A stretch of 10,278 nucleotides of DNA from a bacterium (lineage in GTDB: Bacteria > Patescibacteriota > Gracilibacteria > JAUYGZ01). The notes below the pieces were generated by a model. The model had not been told where the DNA came from. It saw nothing but the letters and a program-made list of their open reading frames with translations, and did not search any database. The number at the start of each line of letters is the position of its first letter. The stretch's first letter is position 1. The DNA is taken from the NCBI GenBank assembly GCA_030699855.1, contig JAUYKR010000115.1:1-10278 (forward strand), written 5' to 3'. The position numbers and the translations under genes were made by a program. This document shows positions 1 to 6,186 of this stretch, one piece after another.

Positions 1-480
1 GAACACATTGAGCCAGAAGAAGATCCAGTCGACCTCCAGATAGCTGTAGGTGGCGATCAGGGCGCTGCCGATGGCCAAAGCCGTGCTTCTTTTAAAGGTG
101 CCCGTGTTCATGGTGTAGCCCAGGCCGATGCCGATAAGTCCGATGATAAAAATGAGAGTGTTGTAGCCTTCAAACAGGGTCAGGGACCAAGCGATGAGGA
201 GGATTCCTACTCCGCTTACGATCGGAGTATCAATGTTGTCGGGGACGTCGAACATCATCAGGATACTGGCGATATTCACCAGTGCCTGAAGGAAGACAAA
301 GAAAATGGGTCCGCCATTCAGATAATTCAGACTTGAATAGGTCAGCATCAACAAGCCGCCGATGGCGAACAGCCAATTTTGCGGGGCCTTGTAGGCTTTC
401 TTAACCGCTCTGGTGGGTAGAGCAGAGCCGGTAACCAGTACCAGTGATCCGACCAGGCCGATGGCGAAGGGGGAGATCAT
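1..480 (-). CDS. Multi-pass membrane protein, C-terminus beyond the left edge
   Basis: Reading the minus strand from the ATG at 480-478 gives 160 open codons up to the window edge, starting MISPFAIGLVGSL. An in-frame TGA ten codons upstream, with no other start between, fixes this start. The protein is almost entirely hydrophobic, with about six or seven membrane segments (near residues 3-20, 36-52, 58-77, 87-103, 107-123, 133-148 and from 151). Two segments resemble each other: AIGGLLMLTYSSL at 39-51 and AIGSALIATYSYL at 136-148, each followed by an acidic or glycine-rich turn and an IFF motif. This suggests an internal duplication of a three-helix unit, as in PQ-loop/SemiSWEET-like or YgjV-like families, but I cannot assign a family. 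No Shine-Dalgarno is visible; an extended -10 lies 21 nt upstream. Substrate and function are unknown. Confidence 0.75.
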   Translation of the reverse strand, partial: MISPFAIGLVGSLVLVTGSALPTRAVKKAYKAPQNWLFAIGGLLMLTYSSLNYLNGGPIFFVFLQALVNIASILMMFDVPDNIDTPIVSGVGILLIAWSLTLFEGYNTLIFIIGLIGIGLGYTMNTGTFKRSTALAIGSALIATYSYLEVDWIFFWLNVF

Positions 481-501
481 CCAGGAAGGAGAGTTGGGTT
501 G

Positions 502-510
502 ATTGTATCA
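502..510 (-). promoter_or_regulatory. Candidate extended -10 promoter of the membrane protein gene
   Basis: On the minus strand TGATACAAT (510 to 502) is an extended -10 box (TGn plus TACAAT, five of six matches to TATAAT). It ends 21 nt before the ATG at 480, predicting a leader of about 15 nt. No good -35 hexamer is seen; that position falls inside the left arm of the inverted-repeat element. Inferred from sequence only. Confidence 0.4.
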
Positions 511-516
511 TTTTTT

Positions 517-666
517 GTACGGAGGTGGGTATTTGAATTTCGAAACGAGGACCCGTGGGCCTGGGAGTTACAAGCGAAGCGCAGTCGCCAATGTAACTCC
601 GGGCTTGTTAACCAGGGGCAGGTTATGGGTCTCCGCAGTAAGAAATTCAAATACCCACCTCCGTAC
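517..666. repeat. 150-bp element with perfect 25-bp terminal inverted repeats
   Basis: Positions 517-541 (beginning GTACGGAGGTGGG) and 642-666 are perfect reverse complements over 25 bp. The 100 bp between them carries further nested pairings: 550-554 with 627-631, 560-564 with 612-616, 564-571 with 593-600 (GGAGTTAC/GTAACTCC) and 574-577 with 585-588. The whole unit can therefore fold as one long interrupted hairpin on either strand. It lies between the stop of the cysteine-rich gene (674) and the promoter of the membrane protein gene. No transposase gene, target-site duplication or T-tract at either end is evident. It could be a MITE-like non-autonomous element, a structured RNA, or an mRNA-end stabilising or processing hairpin. 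No second copy occurs in this window. Confidence 0.8.
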
Positions 667-673
667 TATGGAA

Positions 674-2299
674 TTACTTCCACTTTGTTCGTGGGTTTCT
701 CAACTTTAATCGCTCGTTATGTCTAACATCCGGATGCCTGCGGGGCAGGGGAAGCTGGTGTTTTCGGTAGAACCTCAATTCCTGTGCAACTATTTTGTAC
801 GGTCTCTGTGTTTCTTCGCAAAGAATAGCCCAATTAAGGACATCGTCAGGAATGTCTTTCACGGCTTCTGGCAAACGGCTGGCGGGAAGAGTTTTCTCCA
901 CTTTCGGGAGTGGGGATTGATAATCGGACCAATTGAATCCTTGTTTTTGCGCTTGTTCTTTTTCCAGAGGAAAATTTTCCTGGGCGCTGGTTTCGTTGTA
1001 GCCAAAGGGGGAATACTTCGCGTCTGGAAACTCTCCCCATTCGGCGCTAGCCGAGGAGTTTTTCATGTGTTCGATAATTTTTGGAACCAGCTTCTCGTAC
1101 TCCGTTTTCGAGTACTGTTTATTCAAAATACAGTACTGCCCCTTTCTCAGGTTCACGCAGCCAAAGCAGTCTTTGCAGCCCACGGCCCAGATGGAGTAGA
1201 GGACATTTTCGACCCCTAATACAACTCCGTTGTTGAAGAGTAATCGCTGCCCAGTTCCTCCGGTGGCCACGGATTCGTAGATGAGTTCGGCATCCTCCCC
1301 GCAGAAGAAAATATCCATGGCGTCTTTTATCCGCGGAAAGCCATTGAAGGCATATTTACAATCCTCCCCTTGCTTTTGCAGGATGTAGCATTGCTGACAG
1401 TTTTTCGATTGATTGAGGTATTCGCCTGAGCAGTCCTCGGTCATGAAGTTTTGATCGGGGCGCCGTTCATGAGTCTGCCGCTGATCGAGAAATATTTTTT
1501 TAGCTCGTTCCAGCCCTTGGTGGGTATCGAGCCGGTACTCTTTGAGTTTCCGTTGATATTCTTCTTTCGAGTAGGGCTGGTTCAAAATGTGATACTCCTG
1601 GTGTTCCAGGTTGAAGCAGAGCAGACAATTCTTCAGGCTCCGACAATCCTGGAGGAACCAGGACTCGGAACAGTTTTTTGAATTCACCGCGAACTTGGTG
1701 TTGTAACAGTTCTCGCAATGAACCAGTTCATAGCAATTTTCGCAGTCATTGATAAACAGACAGTCGCAGCAGTCGCGGGAATTTTCACCGTTGTAGCAGT
1801 AGTAGCTGTCTTGCAAAAAATTTCCGGCAAAGCAGAGGTGACAGTTCTGATTTTTGTAAGCATAGTTCACATAGGGTGAATTTTCGCAGTCTGGCGCGGC
1901 TAAACTTGGCCATGGCACCGTTTGAATCAGCTCGTTGAGCTGCTCAAAGAAGGAGCGACTGAAGTCATAGTCGCGGCCAAAGGTTCTGGCATCATATCCA
2001 TCTCCCCACCAGATGTCGGACTTGTAGACCTTCACTTTTGGATCAGGCCGGAACATAGAGATGATTTTTTCTCCACTGAAGTCGCAGGTCCGACTGTACA
2101 GATTTCGGTCATTCCGCCAGGCCATGCGTCGCTGCAGCCGGCACTCTGGGCACAGAGTGGGGGTGGGAATGTCGTAGCGCTTTCCGGCGATGATTGGGCT
2201 GACTTTTTTCAGAAAGGCCAAGTCGGATTCCGTCACTTCAAAAACGGTTTGGCATGTGCGGCAGGTTTTGGACATGGGAGTTGAAAAACTATTCTCCAT
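674..2299 (-). CDS. Cysteine-rich zinc-ribbon repeat protein, function unknown
   Basis: A 541-aa soluble protein without signal peptide or membrane segments. The N-terminus has a zinc ribbon: C13-x2-C16 paired with C50-P-E-C53-R. The middle (about 138-240 and 288-400) is packed with NC-x2-C and C-x2-C repeats, including ENCYELVHCENCYN at 187-200. It contains two related blocks, CFNLEHQEYHILNQPYS at 228-244 and CVNLRKGQYCILNKQYS at 381-397, so it is internally duplicated. The C-terminus (494-540) repeats the N-terminal ribbon pattern but has lost most ligands (C494-x2-T497; H522-x2-V525). I recognise it as a type found in many CPR genomes, always hypothetical; metal binding is likely and the biological role unknown. 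The 2299 start has AGGA five bases upstream; an in-frame ATG at 2275 (MSKTCRTCQ) is a real alternative because a -10-like box overlaps the first ATG. Confidence 0.85.
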   Translation of the reverse strand: MENSFSTPMSKTCRTCQTVFEVTESDLAFLKKVSPIIAGKRYDIPTPTLCPECRLQRRMAWRNDRNLYSRTCDFSGEKIISMFRPDPKVKVYKSDIWWGDGYDARTFGRDYDFSRSFFEQLNELIQTVPWPSLAAPDCENSPYVNYAYKNQNCHLCFAGNFLQDSYYCYNGENSRDCCDCLFINDCENCYELVHCENCYNTKFAVNSKNCSESWFLQDCRSLKNCLLCFNLEHQEYHILNQPYSKEEYQRKLKEYRLDTHQGLERAKKIFLDQRQTHERRPDQNFMTEDCSGEYLNQSKNCQQCYILQKQGEDCKYAFNGFPRIKDAMDIFFCGEDAELIYESVATGGTGQRLLFNNGVVLGVENVLYSIWAVGCKDCFGCVNLRKGQYCILNKQYSKTEYEKLVPKIIEHMKNSSASAEWGEFPDAKYSPFGYNETSAQENFPLEKEQAQKQGFNWSDYQSPLPKVEKTLPASRLPEAVKDIPDDVLNWAILCEETQRPYKIVAQELRFYRKHQLPLPRRHPDVRHNERLKLRNPRTKWK

Positions 2300-2326
2300 T
2301 GTATCCTAAAGAAAAAATCGGTCTAA
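2298..2326 (-). promoter_or_regulatory. Candidate promoter of the cysteine-rich gene
   Basis: On the minus strand TTAGAC (2326 to 2321), a 17-nt spacer and TACAAT (2303 to 2298) form a sigma-70-like promoter with ideal spacing. The -10 overlaps the ATG at 2299. If this promoter is used, transcription would begin near 2291 and translation would start at the second ATG (2275), giving a leader of about 16 nt. Alternatively the gene is read through from the regulator upstream. Confidence 0.4.
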
Positions 2327-2357
2327 TTTTTAGCCACTCCTTTTTCTTTACCGATTT
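2312..2357 (-). terminator. Possible weak terminator after the TrmB-family gene
   Basis: On the minus strand AAATCGGT (2357-2350) can pair with ACCGATTT (2322-2315), and the second arm runs directly into a T-tract. The loop is long (27 nt) and contains a small nested CTAA/TTAG stem at 2323-2333. It lies about 30 nt after the regulator's stop codon and overlaps the candidate promoter of the next gene. The long loop and AT-rich stem make this a weak call. Confidence 0.3.
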
Positions 2358-2388
2358 CTTTGAGTGTTCTGAGTTGTTTTATGGCTTC

Positions 2389-3147
2389 CTACTTCTCAAG
2401 AAGTTGAGAAAAACTTCTGAATTGTGCCCGTTGAAAATCCGCCACCAGTCGGGATTTGATCAGAACCGATGTCAGATCCTTCCCGGGTTGAAACTGATGG
2501 AAGAGGACGTAGTCGGTATCACTGTCGAAATCAACCAGCTGGTATTGATAGCTCATGGGAAGGCGGAGGATGGTGTTTTGGTAATCTTGTTTCGATTCTC
2601 TGGTACAAAAATATTCGGTAATCTTGCCGAAGGTGGTCATGATGGCTTTGGCGCGGGCGTGTCTGGCTCGGCGTTTTTGGAATTCAATTGGAAGCCTTAA
2701 ACCGCCGACATGAGGGGCGAAGTTTTCCAGGTCGCCGAAGTCGAGACTCCAGTCAAACTTCCGCTGAGCACCTTCCAGGAAGGCTTCCTGAATTTGCTCG
2801 ATGGTTATGAGGGTCTGAATATCCTGAATGGCCTCCGATGGCATTCGCAAATAAGGAGCAATGGCTTCAATGCGCTGCGCAAGCTTCCCCTTGTTCCGTC
2901 GCTGTCGATACAGCTCGGCCACCAGTCCGGAAAGAGTGTTGGCCTTGTAAACTTGTTCAACTCTTTTGATCATCTTGAGCTGTTCAAGTTTGTCGAAAGC
3001 CCGATAGACGGTATTTCTATTTAACCGGGTTCGCCCTACCAGTTCCCACTTGGTGATCGCAGGGCATTTCAGGAGCTCCAAGTACACCGCTGTGTCGGCC
3101 TCGGAGAGGCCGGCCTGGAGGAGGAGATGGTAAAGTTTTTTTTGCAT
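2389..3147 (-). CDS. TrmB-family winged-helix transcriptional regulator
   Basis: A 252-aa protein beginning MQKKLYHLLLQAGLSEADTA. Residues 5-75 match the TrmB-type winged helix: an amphipathic helix with GLSEADTAVYLELLK (13-27), the recognition helix region around TRLNRNTVYRAFDKLEQL (40-57), and the wing around MIKRVEQVYKAN. A helical linker (about 76-110) leads to a C-terminal effector/dimerisation region typical of the family; no ligand can be named. I chose the ATG at 3147 because the family motif begins right after it. An in-frame ATG at 3219 would extend the protein back over the end of the upstream SLH-CAP gene with atypical sequence. Its start is 10 bp after that gene's stop, so the two are probably co-transcribed, and the natural first target is their shared promoter. 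Shine-Dalgarno is not evident. Confidence 0.85.
   Translation of the reverse strand: MQKKLYHLLLQAGLSEADTAVYLELLKCPAITKWELVGRTRLNRNTVYRAFDKLEQLKMIKRVEQVYKANTLSGLVAELYRQRRNKGKLAQRIEAIAPYLRMPSEAIQDIQTLITIEQIQEAFLEGAQRKFDWSLDFGDLENFAPHVGGLRLPIEFQKRRARHARAKAIMTTFGKITEYFCTRESKQDYQNTILRLPMSYQYQLVDFDSDTDYVLFHQFQPGKDLTSVLIKSRLVADFQRAQFRSFSQLLEK
3098..3117. repeat. 20-bp sequence shared with the SLH-CAP leader (copy in the TrmB gene)
   Basis: Partner of 4380-4399, differing at one base. It encodes the QAGLSEA motif in the first helix of the TrmB-family regulator and includes the inverted repeat GGCCTC-GGA-GAGGCC. Confidence 0.6.
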
Positions 3148-3157
3148 GGCTGTTATT

Positions 3158-4354
3158 TTACAGGCTTTCCCCTTGAATCGAAATAAAATCTTCCGTGATC
3201 CAGAGGTTCTGATCATCATCCAGGTACAATCCTATGCCGATTTCCGAAAAAGGGTACAGGGTACTGAGCATGGTGGTGCGGTGATTGGGTTCGTCCGGAG
3301 CTTCGGCCATGAAGAAGGCGTGAATGCTGAGAATAGCCTGCCGAAGTGATTCTGTGCTGGCCTGGCCTCGATTATTCTTCCCAATGTTCTCTCCGCTCCA
3401 GCCGATATTTTCTGGATGAGAGATGGTGATGAGTGCTGTTCCAGTTTGGTTGGGGACTTGTCCACGCTTGATGCGGTCGTGGGCTGTTTCACCCACAGAT
3501 CCGCCATGAGACATCTCGCGGATGTGAAGCGCCATATCTTGACTGTGGGCGAAGGCAATGTCGTTGAGGAGTGGGTTGAGCCTGAGTGGCCCTTTCCCGT
3601 TTTCGGCTCGGAGCTGATTGATATGATCGAGGGCATAGAGCTGAAGTTCTTGGTAGAGGGCTTCGGAAATGCCACCTTTTAGCACGGGGTCCGCGTTTGC
3701 GGGAAGGCTTATGACGCCTGCTCCGAATGAGCTTTTGAAGCTGGTGGCATTCTGGTCTTGAGTGATGAGGATTCGGTACAAGATATCACTGATTTCTCCG
3801 CGAGTGACGGGGTCTCCGGGATGAAGAAAGCCAGAGTACAGGCTGAGGTAATTGCCTTGTTTCGCGGTGCTCACATAGGCCGCAAACCAACTGTCGGCGG
3901 GGACATCAGGGTAAATCTCCTGAATGTTCCTTCTTGTTATCAGTTCCAGTCCGGTAGCTTCGAGAATAATTTTTAGAGCTTCGACTCGGTTCACATGACG
4001 TCCCGGTTCGAAGGAACCGTTGGGAAGTCCTTGAACGATGCCCTGTTCCTTAGCACTGCAAATTGCTGGGGCAAACCATTCGTCCTTGACATCAGAGAAG
4101 CATCCATAGGGGGTGCTGGCGGGAGGTAGGTCTAAGTCTTCAACGACGAGCTTGACGAGTTCAGCCCGGTTGATGCGGCTGTTTGGCCGAACGGTGTTGT
4201 CTTCATATCCTTCCAGGATACCCCTATCCTTGAGGTAGTTGATGGCGGGGGAGTAGGTAGAGTATTCCGGTAGATCTCCGAATGAAGCTTGAGCCGAAGG
4301 TGCCAGGAGGCTCATCAACCCGATGAGGAATGATGCGAGGATTTTTTTCATCAT
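3158..4354 (-). CDS. Secreted protein with three SLH domains and a CAP (SCP/PR1) domain
   Basis: A 398-aa exported protein. Residues 1-23 are a signal peptide (MMKKILASFLIGLM, then LLAPSAQA with an AxA-type cleavage site). Three S-layer homology domains follow at about 24-75 (INYLKDRGILEGYEDNTVRP), 85-135 (FSDVKDEWFAPAI, IVQGLPNGSFEPG) and 147-196 (YPDVPADSWFAAYV, PVTRGEISDILYRI). SLH domains usually anchor proteins to secondary cell-wall polymer. The C-terminal CAP domain (about 242-398) has HINQLRAENG, AHSQDMA (His270), GENIG (Glu322) and NHRTTMLSTLYPFSEIGIG (His358), so the usual His/Glu cavity residues are present; the biochemical activity of bacterial CAP domains is mostly unknown. I start at the tandem ATGs 4354/4351. 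A further in-frame ATG at 4402 would put 16 unlikely residues before the signal peptide and coincides with the predicted transcription start. The regulator gene follows 10 bp downstream. Confidence 0.88.
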   Translation of the reverse strand: MMKKILASFLIGLMSLLAPSAQASFGDLPEYSTYSPAINYLKDRGILEGYEDNTVRPNSRINRAELVKLVVEDLDLPPASTPYGCFSDVKDEWFAPAICSAKEQGIVQGLPNGSFEPGRHVNRVEALKIILEATGLELITRRNIQEIYPDVPADSWFAAYVSTAKQGNYLSLYSGFLHPGDPVTRGEISDILYRILITQDQNATSFKSSFGAGVISLPANADPVLKGGISEALYQELQLYALDHINQLRAENGKGPLRLNPLLNDIAFAHSQDMALHIREMSHGGSVGETAHDRIKRGQVPNQTGTALITISHPENIGWSGENIGKNNRGQASTESLRQAILSIHAFFMAEAPDEPNHRTTMLSTLYPFSEIGIGLYLDDDQNLWITEDFISIQGESL

Positions 4355-4379
4355 TTCGAAGGTGCTTATGATTGGATTT

Positions 4380-4399
4380 GCCTCGGAGAGGCCTGCCTG
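4380..4399. repeat. 20-bp sequence shared with the TrmB gene (copy in the SLH-CAP leader)
   Basis: This stretch matches 3098-3117 in the TrmB coding region at 19 of 20 bases, in the same orientation. It contains the small inverted repeat GCCTC-GGA-GAGGC, so the predicted 5' leader of the SLH-CAP transcript can form a hairpin here. In the minus-strand reading the copy still encodes QAGLSEA, the same residues as in the TrmB N-terminus, which suggests a fragment of a regulator gene. Confidence 0.6.
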
Positions 4400-4408
4400 C
4401 ATGAGGTT

Positions 4409-4430
4409 ATTATAGTCTGAAAAGTTTCAG
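4409..4430 (-). promoter_or_regulatory. Candidate promoter with overlapping palindrome for the SLH-CAP/TrmB operon
   Basis: On the minus strand a consensus TATAAT (4414 to 4409) lies about 55 nt before the start codon. The predicted start of transcription is near 4402. No consensus -35 is present (GGCAAA at 17-nt spacing). Immediately upstream is the palindrome CTGAAA-AG-TTTCAG (4417-4430) in the spacer, where a bound protein would block RNA polymerase. The downstream TrmB-family protein is the obvious candidate binder, by inference from gene order only. Confidence 0.5.
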
Positions 4431-4438
4431 TTTTGCCA

Positions 4439-5374
4439 TTAGCTTATTTCTGCTATCACGACCGTCGCATCGTCAAATCCGGGTGACTCTCGAAGGAGCT
4501 TTCTAGCCGCCTGTTTCAGGCTTCTGGATCTACGAATTGCTGCCAGGATTTGCTCTCTGGCGCCAGCTATACCGTCGGTACAGCAGACAATGAGGTCTCC
4601 GCATCGCACTTCCAGGTCGCTTTGATAGTCTGCTTTCCTTTCCGGTGCCGAGGCAAGATTGTAGCTTTGCCAACTGCAGAGTGTGATGCAGACTTCCAGA
4701 ATCAGGAGCGGGCTGGATCCGGTCAGCCTGATTTCCCGGAGGATTTCTTCAATTTCGTTTCGATTTATCTGCAGTCTGGAAATCAGTTGTTCTCGCTTTT
4801 CCGCATCCCGGAGAAAGCCCTGGAACAATCCTCCAAGTGACAACGGTCTAAATCCTTGTTCTTTCAGGACGTAGTTCATCATCCTCAAGATGGCAAAGTG
4901 TACGGCGATTTCCTTCCCACCGTCCAGATTTTTCATACCGTCCAGGAGCCAGGTTTCAAATTCCGGATCTTCTTCTTCCAGTTCCGGGCTGAGGTCCAGG
5001 TGTGGTCGAACATCCTGCCGAAAGAGCGTGTGAGGTGGAGCGAGTCTTGTCGCGGTCTCTCGATCGCGGTCGATATGATACAAGCGGCTGTCGCCGATAG
5101 ATGCTATAGCTATCCCTGTTTCTGTTCGCTGAAAGCCGGCAAAGGTGGCTTCATACTTCTGACGCTTTACTACTTCTTCAATGGCTTTTCGAAGAGTCAG
5201 TCCACGCTCCATTATTCTCCTAAGCGCACGGGCGACAATGATGCCGCGGAATTTTGCCGCCGAGGTTCCATCAATAACCCCAGCTACGCCTCGATTTAGA
5301 TCCAGCAGAGCCGCGTCTTCTCCGTGGACTGTATTATCCCAGGCCACTCCAACTTCTGAGAAGTGTTTCTTCAT
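4439..5374 (-). CDS. PP2C-family serine/threonine protein phosphatase
   Basis: A 311-aa cytoplasmic protein with the PP2C metal-binding motifs: E19-D20 (HGEDAALLD), D35-G36 (GVAGVIDGTS, the usual DGMGG position), GIAIASIGDSRLYHID (GDSR 94-97), DLIVCCTDGIAGA (D267-G268) and GFDDATVVIAEI (D301-D302). These residues normally hold the Mn/Mg ions that hydrolyse phosphoserine or phosphothreonine, so it should be active. Between about residues 115 and 250 lies a mostly helical insert (including LQINRNEIEEILREI) that is larger than in typical bacterial PP2Cs and may be a regulatory or partner-binding region. No Ser/Thr kinase gene is adjacent, so the substrate is unknown. It has its own promoter with a short leader and no Shine-Dalgarno; its end is 84 bp from the SLH-CAP start, so some read-through is possible. 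Confidence 0.85.
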   Translation of the reverse strand: MKKHFSEVGVAWDNTVHGEDAALLDLNRGVAGVIDGTSAAKFRGIIVARALRRIMERGLTLRKAIEEVVKRQKYEATFAGFQRTETGIAIASIGDSRLYHIDRDRETATRLAPPHTLFRQDVRPHLDLSPELEEEDPEFETWLLDGMKNLDGGKEIAVHFAILRMMNYVLKEQGFRPLSLGGLFQGFLRDAEKREQLISRLQINRNEIEEILREIRLTGSSPLLILEVCITLCSWQSYNLASAPERKADYQSDLEVRCGDLIVCCTDGIAGAREQILAAIRRSRSLKQAARKLLRESPGFDDATVVIAEIS

Positions 5375-5391
5375 GGCAAAAATGAGACGGC

Positions 5392-5419
5392 ATTATAGGC
5401 CATTTTTTAGCCGTAGCAA
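5392..5419 (-). promoter_or_regulatory. Candidate promoter of the PP2C gene
   Basis: On the minus strand TTGCTA (5419 to 5414), a 16-nt spacer and a perfect TATAAT (5397 to 5392). The -10 ends 17 nt before the ATG at 5374, giving a predicted leader of only about 11 nt. It is divergent from the HAD gene promoter at 5430-5438. Confidence 0.55.
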
Positions 5420-5429
5420 AGCCTTTTTG

Positions 5430-5438
5430 TGCTATACT
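5430..5438 (+). promoter_or_regulatory. Candidate extended -10 promoter of the HAD gene
   Basis: TGCTATACT is an extended -10 (TGn plus TATACT, five of six matches to consensus). It ends 24 nt before the ATG at 5463, predicting a leader of about 18 nt without a Shine-Dalgarno. There is no convincing -35, which extended -10 promoters can do without. Confidence 0.5.
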
Positions 5439-5462
5439 GGCCAAGCTTTTGCATTTTGGCCG

Positions 5463-6122
5463 ATGTCACTTCCCCCCTTCCATGCCTGGCTGTTCGACCT
5501 CGATGGTACCCTTGTCGATTCCATGAAGGGTGTGGTGGACTGTATGAAAGTGACCGCAAAAGAGGTGGGTGGAGAAGTGACCAACGAAACCGAGCTGCGG
5601 GCTTCTTTCGGGCGAGGTTTGATGAATACCCTTGTACCCTGGATTCCCGAGGGAAAGCTGGACGAGGCTCTGGAGCGCTACGAAGAAAACTTTCCCAAAT
5701 ACGTCAAAACCCAGATCAGTCTGGTTTCCGGCGCCAAGGAATTGTTGGATTGGGTTAAGGCTCGGGAGCTCCCCATTGGGGTGGTGACAGGCAACAAGAT
5801 CTACGAGGCGCAGGGTCTGTTCGACGCCACCGGACTGCACGAGTATTTCAACTTCGATCACGTGGTCTGTGCTGATTCCATTCCCTTCCAAAAACCCAGC
5901 CCCGAGCCGGTGCTGGAATGCTGCCGCAGGCTTGGAGTCGAGCCTTCCGATCAGGTGGTGTTCGTGGGCGACAGCGAGCACGACATTCGTGCCGGCAAGC
6001 TGGCTGGAGTGAGAACAATTGCAGTTTTAGGTGGCTCCAGCCCAAAGGAGCGTCTGTTGGCGGCGGAGCCGGACTTCGTGTTTGAGAGTCTTGAAGAAGT
6101 GTTCAGGCAGATTTCGTGCTAG
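5463..6122 (+). CDS. HAD-superfamily hydrolase, phosphoglycolate-phosphatase-like
   Basis: A 219-aa protein with all four HAD motifs: motif I FDLDGTLVDS (nucleophile D12 and acid D14), motif II VVTGN (T109), motif III K144 in PFQKPSPEPV, and motif IV VFVGDSEHDIRAGKLAG (D170, D174). The helical stretch at about 16-90 is a C1-type cap as in Gph/PGP and beta-phosphoglucomutase relatives. It should hydrolyse a small phosphate ester; the exact substrate cannot be read from sequence. The frame stays open upstream through the divergent PP2C gene, but the HAD motif starts only at FDLDGT and the promoter lies at 5430-5438, so the ATG at 5463 is right. Because it lies close to riboflavin genes, the orphan dephosphorylation of the pyrimidine phosphate intermediate is a conceivable role, but that is speculation; it has its own promoter and is separated from them by the OsmC-like gene. 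Confidence 0.88.
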   Translation: MSLPPFHAWLFDLDGTLVDSMKGVVDCMKVTAKEVGGEVTNETELRASFGRGLMNTLVPWIPEGKLDEALERYEENFPKYVKTQISLVSGAKELLDWVKARELPIGVVTGNKIYEAQGLFDATGLHEYFNFDHVVCADSIPFQKPSPEPVLECCRRLGVEPSDQVVFVGDSEHDIRAGKLAGVRTIAVLGGSSPKERLLAAEPDFVFESLEEVFRQISC

Positions 6123-6137
6123 TTTTTCGGTACTTTC

Positions 6138-6146
6138 TGATAGAAT
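6138..6146 (+). promoter_or_regulatory. Candidate extended -10 promoter of the OsmC-ribE unit
   Basis: TGATAGAAT (TGn plus TAGAAT) lies 16 bp after the HAD stop codon and 40 nt before the ATG at 6187. No good -35 is seen. The leader contains CAAGGGGG at 6155-6162, too far from the start to be a Shine-Dalgarno. The box would drive the OsmC-like gene and ribE together. Confidence 0.35.
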
Positions 6147-6186
6147 TGCTCTCTCAAGGGGGTTTTTACATCCCTCATCTCACAAT

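Noticed and set aside
517..666. Integron attC site or retron RNA as explanation of the inverted-repeat element
   Set aside because: I could not find convincing attC core sites at the ends, and there is no integrase or reverse transcriptase gene nearby.
499..726. Short plus-strand open frames across the inverted-repeat element
   Set aside because: They arise from low-complexity or palindromic sequence, cross both arms of the repeat, have no recognisable domain and run into the end of the cysteine-rich gene on the other strand.
719..1219. 166-codon plus-strand open frame
   Set aside because: It lies wholly antisense to the well-supported cysteine-rich gene and has no motif or promoter.
3148..3219. 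Upstream start for the TrmB-family regulator
   Set aside because: It would overlap the SLH-CAP coding end and add 24 basic residues not expected before the conserved N-terminal helix.
4355..4402. Upstream start for the SLH-CAP protein (MQAGLSEANP)
   Set aside because: It would bury the signal peptide behind 16 residues, and it coincides with the predicted transcription start; the residues come from a TrmB-like fragment.
5181..5462. N-terminal extension of the HAD protein by 94 residues
   Set aside because: The extension overlaps the start of the divergent PP2C gene and the promoter region, is of atypical composition, and the HAD fold begins only at residue 9-16 of the shorter form.
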